Assembly: GCF_003473485.1 (NCBI RefSeq)
Contig: NC_053042.1
Location: 50,059,762-50,123,761, forward strand
Origin: Medicago truncatula
Taxonomy: Eukaryota > Streptophyta > Magnoliopsida > Fabales > Fabaceae
Reading direction: 5' to 3'
DNA length: 64,000 bases
Shown here piece after piece: positions 60,102-64,000 of the stretch; the first letter of the stretch is position 1, and every line of letters starts with the position of its first letter. A model generated the notes under the pieces. The model searched no databases and had not been told where the DNA came from. It saw only the letters and a program-made list of their open reading frames with translations. Position numbers and translations under genes: made by a program.

Positions 60102-63100
60102 TGTTATACCCTGATTTTGGACCTAAAAATACTCATTCAAATTTCTTTTTTTTAACACTGATATTTGTCAATTCGCTGTTGTTTTACTCTGAATCTCTAC
60201 TCTCTTTTCATCTGCATATTTTACTGTCTCTGTCTCAAAGTACGTTCAAGCTCGATTTTCTTGCATAAAACTATTCAAAGTATCTTTTCTTGCATTATAA
60301 GTCATTTAAGAACTCTCTGAAACATCGCATTACTTTTCTTGCATTTTATTTCAAAAAATCATACAAAAGGGTATTTTGGTCATTTCCTGCAGTGGAACCC
60401 ATTTTAGTCCCTGTGTTTGCCTCTGAGTCTTTTCAATTTGTCTGTACAAATCATTGTTGAGTCTTTGTTTAAAAATCGTTTCAAAAATTGCATTTGAGTC
60501 AGTTTGGGTCAGTTTAGTCCCTAGGGGCATTTTGGTCTTTTCCTGTCAAAATTTCGGCAGGGAGGTATTTTAAAATACCTCATGTCAGTAATTGGTTCGT
60601 TTTAGTCCTTTTGTTGATTTTATTTTTTTGTTTCACTTTACGTTTTTTCAAATTGCCAATTTTAATCCAATTTTATTTTAATTTGCATTTTCAGTCCAAA
60701 ACTTTTTTAAATTGCGTTTAGGTCCTTTTTTTATTGCAGTTCAGTCCTTTCACTTTTCTTTTTTGCAGAAGAGTCCCTAAGTCCAAAACAGGTGTCCATT
60801 TCTCATTGGCTCAGAAACACACATGGCAGCCTATAAAAGGTGCAATCACTGTACAAGTCAGAATGAGATCCAATCATTGACACATCACCAGAAACAGATT
60901 TCACTTTTCTCTCTCTTTTCTGTTAGATCAAAACAGAAAAATCACCAAGAACAAACCAAAAAACCCTAAAATTTTCCAGAACTCAAATTCAACAGATTCA
61001 TCACAAATTCACCAGAATTCGACAAAATCTCTCGGATTTCTCTACAGTTCTCAGCGATTCGTCCTTGAATCGTCATCATCGAACCTTTCCTTTCGCAATT
61101 CCAGTGCGAATCCATCGTTGTTAGCAACGGACTCAAGCACGATCACGAAAGGCTCGCACCAGAGAAGAAGAGGGAAAGCGCGAAAGGCTCGAACCAGAGA
61201 AGAAGACGAAATCAAAAAAGAAAGAGTTCGAACGCGACGAAGCACAAGGCCGAACCAAAATCGCGAAAGTCGTGAGTCCAGATCGTGAAACAAGAGCCTC
61301 AGTGACGAAGAGGTAATCCTCTTCGCTTTCCTCTTCCTTTTCCTTCCGTTTTTTCAACAAATTTTGTCAAGATTCAAACTCAGATCTACTCTGATTCGAA
61401 CCTTTTCTGAAAAATCTAAGCTCGGATTCGAGAAGTAGACAAAAAAGGATGTTTAAAAGTGCAAAAAAATTTTGAATCGGAGAAGTTTTGAGCTCCGGCG
61501 TGGTGGCGCCACCGCCGTCCGCCGCGCCGGAAAGGGGAGCCACGCCGGAGAAGACAACCGGAATTCTAGAGAGAAGTGAGAGCTTCTCTCACTAGATGAG
61601 AGAAGAGAGAGAAGGGAAAGGAAGAAAATGAAAAAAACCAGAATTGAAGCATATATATAGAACATTGAACCGGTCCGGTTTATTTTCGGTTCTTCCCTTT
61701 CTTTCTCAGCCTCTAGATCAATCCAACGCTCCATGTGCATCCAGATCCGTGGGTTATGGGCTTGGGCTTGCAGTTTGTTTGTTTCTGCGTTCTTTTATTT
61801 TTTGTGTTGTTTACACCTTGTTTTCTTGCTGATTGAACCCCTGCTTGCTCAATTTTTCTCTCAAAAATTCTAGAAAAATTCCTATTGTTTTTAGTTCATT
61901 TTTGGTTTATTTTGTGATGCTTTTCACATAATTAAAATTGATAAAAATATATGTGCTTTTTTTGTGCCAAGAAATAAAGTGTAAAATATTCCTATAATTG
62001 TGTTATAATGCTTGGCTTGTATGTGTCCTTATTATCCTCACATTATAGCTCAAAATCAAACCCCTTTAACATTGCTATGATGAAAGAATTATAGGTCATG
62101 TGCATATCTAAGTGTTATAACCAATTTTAGGTATGTTTTGCCATTTTATTTCATTTCATTGCTCTTTTCTTTTTTGCTATTCTATTCAATTTTGTTTACC
62201 TTTTTTTTACCATTTTTATGCCTTATGATACTAATCATTTCATTTCATATTTCATCCATCTCATAGTTTAGGCATTATTTTTCTATTCATTTCTATATCA
62301 AATGGGTTTGTAATAATTTTAGGAAGATTAGCTTCCTTTTAATTCCTTGCAAGGTCATAGCATGTATTTAGGACTCGATGTAAAGGACTATGGACATTAT
62401 AAGTGATGTACACCGACACGAGCACCGACACATGCACACACCCCACATGGATATCCTAGATGCATGATTAGGGAATGTATGTTTAGATGTATGCTTAGGT
62501 TTTACAACGCTTAGACAAAAATCATTTTCCCAAAAAATGTGAATAACCTCACTTGAAAACCTTTTTTTCTAAAATAGGAGTCAAAACTCCTCATTTTCCT
62601 TTTGTTTTCTTAAGTAAAAAATCTTAATGAATTTTAATCATACTTAGACTTTATTTTGCAAAATAACTACTTCCACCTCACATTTTCCAAATCTCATGCC
62701 CTTGAGGCCTCTCATCTCCATTCTTCAAAATTCCTTTTTCAAACTTAAAATCAACCAACAAAAGCAAAAACAATTTTCGAGAATGAACTACGTTTGGTTT
62801 TGATCCCTTAAAAGGGTACGTAGGCAATGAGTTAAAACTCCTCCAAGCCAAGTAAAATAAAATCTCAATCATCTTCTCTCCTTCATTCTTCACTCAAATA
62901 AAATTTCTCTTTTTTATAAGTAGGCAATAAAAATAAAGCGTAGAAATAAACTTAGGAGAACGGTTCTTATGGAATACCATAATCGTTCCGGGTGCCTAAC
63001 ACCTTCCCGTAGCGAAAACGACCCCCGAACTTAGACTTTAAGGGTTTTTCTCAATTTTGCCATTCCCAAGAAAAAATAGAGAATATCAAAGATTGAAAGG

Positions 63101-63144
63101 TTCAAGCCTAATTAATGACTTGACACCCGAAAATCGCGATAACA
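60102..63144. mobile_element. Solo LTR of a second LTR retrotransposon, 3.04 kb, nested in the copia element
   Basis: It begins TGTTATACCC and ends GCGATAACA (TG...CA with 6-bp inverted tips) and is flanked by the direct repeat CATGT (60097-60101 and 63145-63149). There is no primer-binding site, polypurine tract or polymerase inside, so it is a single LTR left by recombination. A TATA-like CTATAAAAG at about 60832 may mark its promoter. The large size suggests a Ty3/gypsy Ogre/Tat-type element, but that is inference. The short frames inside are not protein-like. Confidence 0.9.
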
Positions 63145-63300
63145 CATGTTAACCAAGGTTGTGTCAAGTGGGAAGTTCCAACATTGTCTGGACTTGCTCA
63201 ATATTCTAACATGTTGATGCATGTGGAGGCATAATAAGACGCAATTTGTTCGTCCAAAATTTGAAGTTTCTTTTCAAATTATGAACAAGGTGGAGAATTG
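63145..63300 (+). pseudogene. 3' end of copia RNase H and polypurine tract
   Basis: From 63150 the sequence continues the RNase H C-terminal frame that was interrupted at 60101, to a stop at 63215-63217. Then comes non-coding DNA with the purine tract immediately before the right LTR. Confidence 0.85.
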
Positions 63301-63685
63301 TGAGAATAAGTGAAATATTTAGTGTTTACTAAATATGGAATAATCTAAAGATGGAAAGTGCAAAGAATAATGCAAAGGAATGTTTACTCTAGGATAAGAG
63401 TAATAATAGGATGGAGAGTACATGAGAGGTTTATAATTGTTTGAGGTATTGTTCACTCAATTTTTAGCATGTAGGTTACTATAAAATGTTAAGGAGTTTT
63501 GTAATTTAGATATCACAACAAAACAAGTAGAGTGTAACAAAGTGAATTTATTAATTAGAAGTTCATCTTTCTTCTTACACATTTTTCATACAAATTTATT
63601 GTTCTAGCTACATTCATGTTCAACTTTAGTGAGTGCATAGTTCATATTATTATTAGAAGTCTATATTTTCCGCTGCTGCTCAACA
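63301..63685 (+). repeat. Copia right LTR
   Basis: 385 bp, TGAGAATAAG to CTCAACA; partner of 55736-56120. Confidence 0.93.
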
Positions 63686-64000
63686 ATACCAATGTAATAG
63701 TAAGCAGTAACAAAATAATTGAGGTGCTGGACGTTCTAAGTTTACCGCCTCTCTTTATAACCTCAAATTCTGAATGTAGCACCTTCTGTCCTAACTAGAG
63801 ACACGTCTCTTGCTTTTACTATGTGTGGACAAATGATTCAACTTTAGCACCTATTTACACATTACGTGGAACTAAAACATCCACCACAATACTTTCCTTT
63901 CAGTAACCTTTACAACCTTCTTTACACACTACATGGAAGCATAATGCCCCTCACAATGCTTTCCATTTTATTCTATATAAACAACCTTCTTCAATGATAT
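63686..64000 (+). promoter_or_regulatory. Second ELIP promoter, cut by the window end
   Basis: This segment parallels the ELIP promoter and 5' leader (52590-52880): CCTCAAATTCT, GTAGCACCTTCTG, TACTATGTGTGGACAAATGA, ACACATTACGTGGAACT, AATACTTTCCTTTCA, then TATATAA at 63974-63980 and ACAACCTTCTTCAATG. By the spacing in ELIP (149 bp from TATA to ATG), a paralogue's start codon is expected about 120-130 bases beyond 64000. The G-box (CACGTG) and one ACGTGG core are lost by substitution, leaving one ACGTGG at 63864-63869. Confidence 0.8.

Larger units (their letters stand above)
55736..63685 (+). mobile_element. Ty1-copia LTR retrotransposon, 7.95 kb including a nested 3.04 kb solo LTR; inactive
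   Basis: Two 385-bp LTRs (55736-56120 and 63301-63685) bracket gag-pol. A primer-binding site TGGCATCAGAGCC (56123-56135) matches the 3' end of initiator Met tRNA. A purine tract AAGGTGGAGA precedes the right LTR. Domain order gag, protease, integrase, reverse transcriptase, RNase H defines copia (TNT1-94-like). Multiple stops and frameshifts make it inactive. No clean 5-bp target duplication is visible; the left LTR begins AGAGAATAAG where the right begins TGAGAATAAG, so its tip has mutated. Confidence 0.95.

Noticed and set aside
61051..61740. Arg/Ser-rich frames on the minus strand
   Set aside because: They lie inside the solo LTR, have low-complexity composition and no conserved motif; likely LTR leader sequence.

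Overview
The window is plant nuclear DNA, most likely from a legume close to Medicago truncatula. This is inferred from AT-rich intergenic DNA, short GT-AG introns, dense small inverted-repeat transposons (MITEs), an Au-type SINE, Ty1-copia and long-LTR retroelements, and plant-specific genes (ELIP, the GFS12-type BEACH protein, a YGL/LRDR aluminium-induced protein, p24). The species call is inference; no database was searched. Exons were read by hand from splice sites, frame continuity and family knowledge.

Layout. 1-2 kb: repeats and a LINE relic. 2.1-5.0 kb (+): DMC1, the meiotic recombinase, 15 exons, whose last intron has AT-AC (U12-type) ends. 5.6-7.9 kb (-): aluminium-induced YGL/LRDR protein, convergent with DMC1. 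8.2-10.1 kb: PIF/Harbinger transposon with a two-exon DDE transposase. 10.1-17.3 kb: gene-free, with a LINE relic, a three-deep nest of MITEs and a 1.2 kb element whose arms carry six copies of a 16-bp palindrome. 17.3-25.6 kb (-): 16-exon GFS12/WDR81-type protein (pseudokinase, BEACH, WD40), 1,637 codons. 27.5-29.8 kb (-): p24 cargo receptor. 31-41 kb: duplications of p24 and aldo-keto reductase (AKR) segments, giving one gutted AKR pseudogene and one intact AKR gene with another three-deep transposon nest between them. 42.7-44.1 kb (+): RRM-like plant protein, possibly broken. 46.8-48.2 kb (+): F-box protein. 49-52 kb: tRNA-derived SINE, MITEs and an orphan AKR last exon. 53.0-53.9 kb (+): ELIP. 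55.7-63.7 kb: degenerate Ty1-copia element containing a 3.04 kb solo LTR of another family. 63.7-64.0 kb: a second copy of the ELIP promoter, so a second ELIP probably starts just past the window edge.

The genes do not form a pathway; they are ordinary single-copy or tandem plant genes. What stands out is the history: tandem duplication (ELIP, AKR/p24) followed by layered transposon insertion, with insertion order readable from target-site duplications. The most unusual gene-level signal is the AT-AC intron at the 3' end of DMC1.
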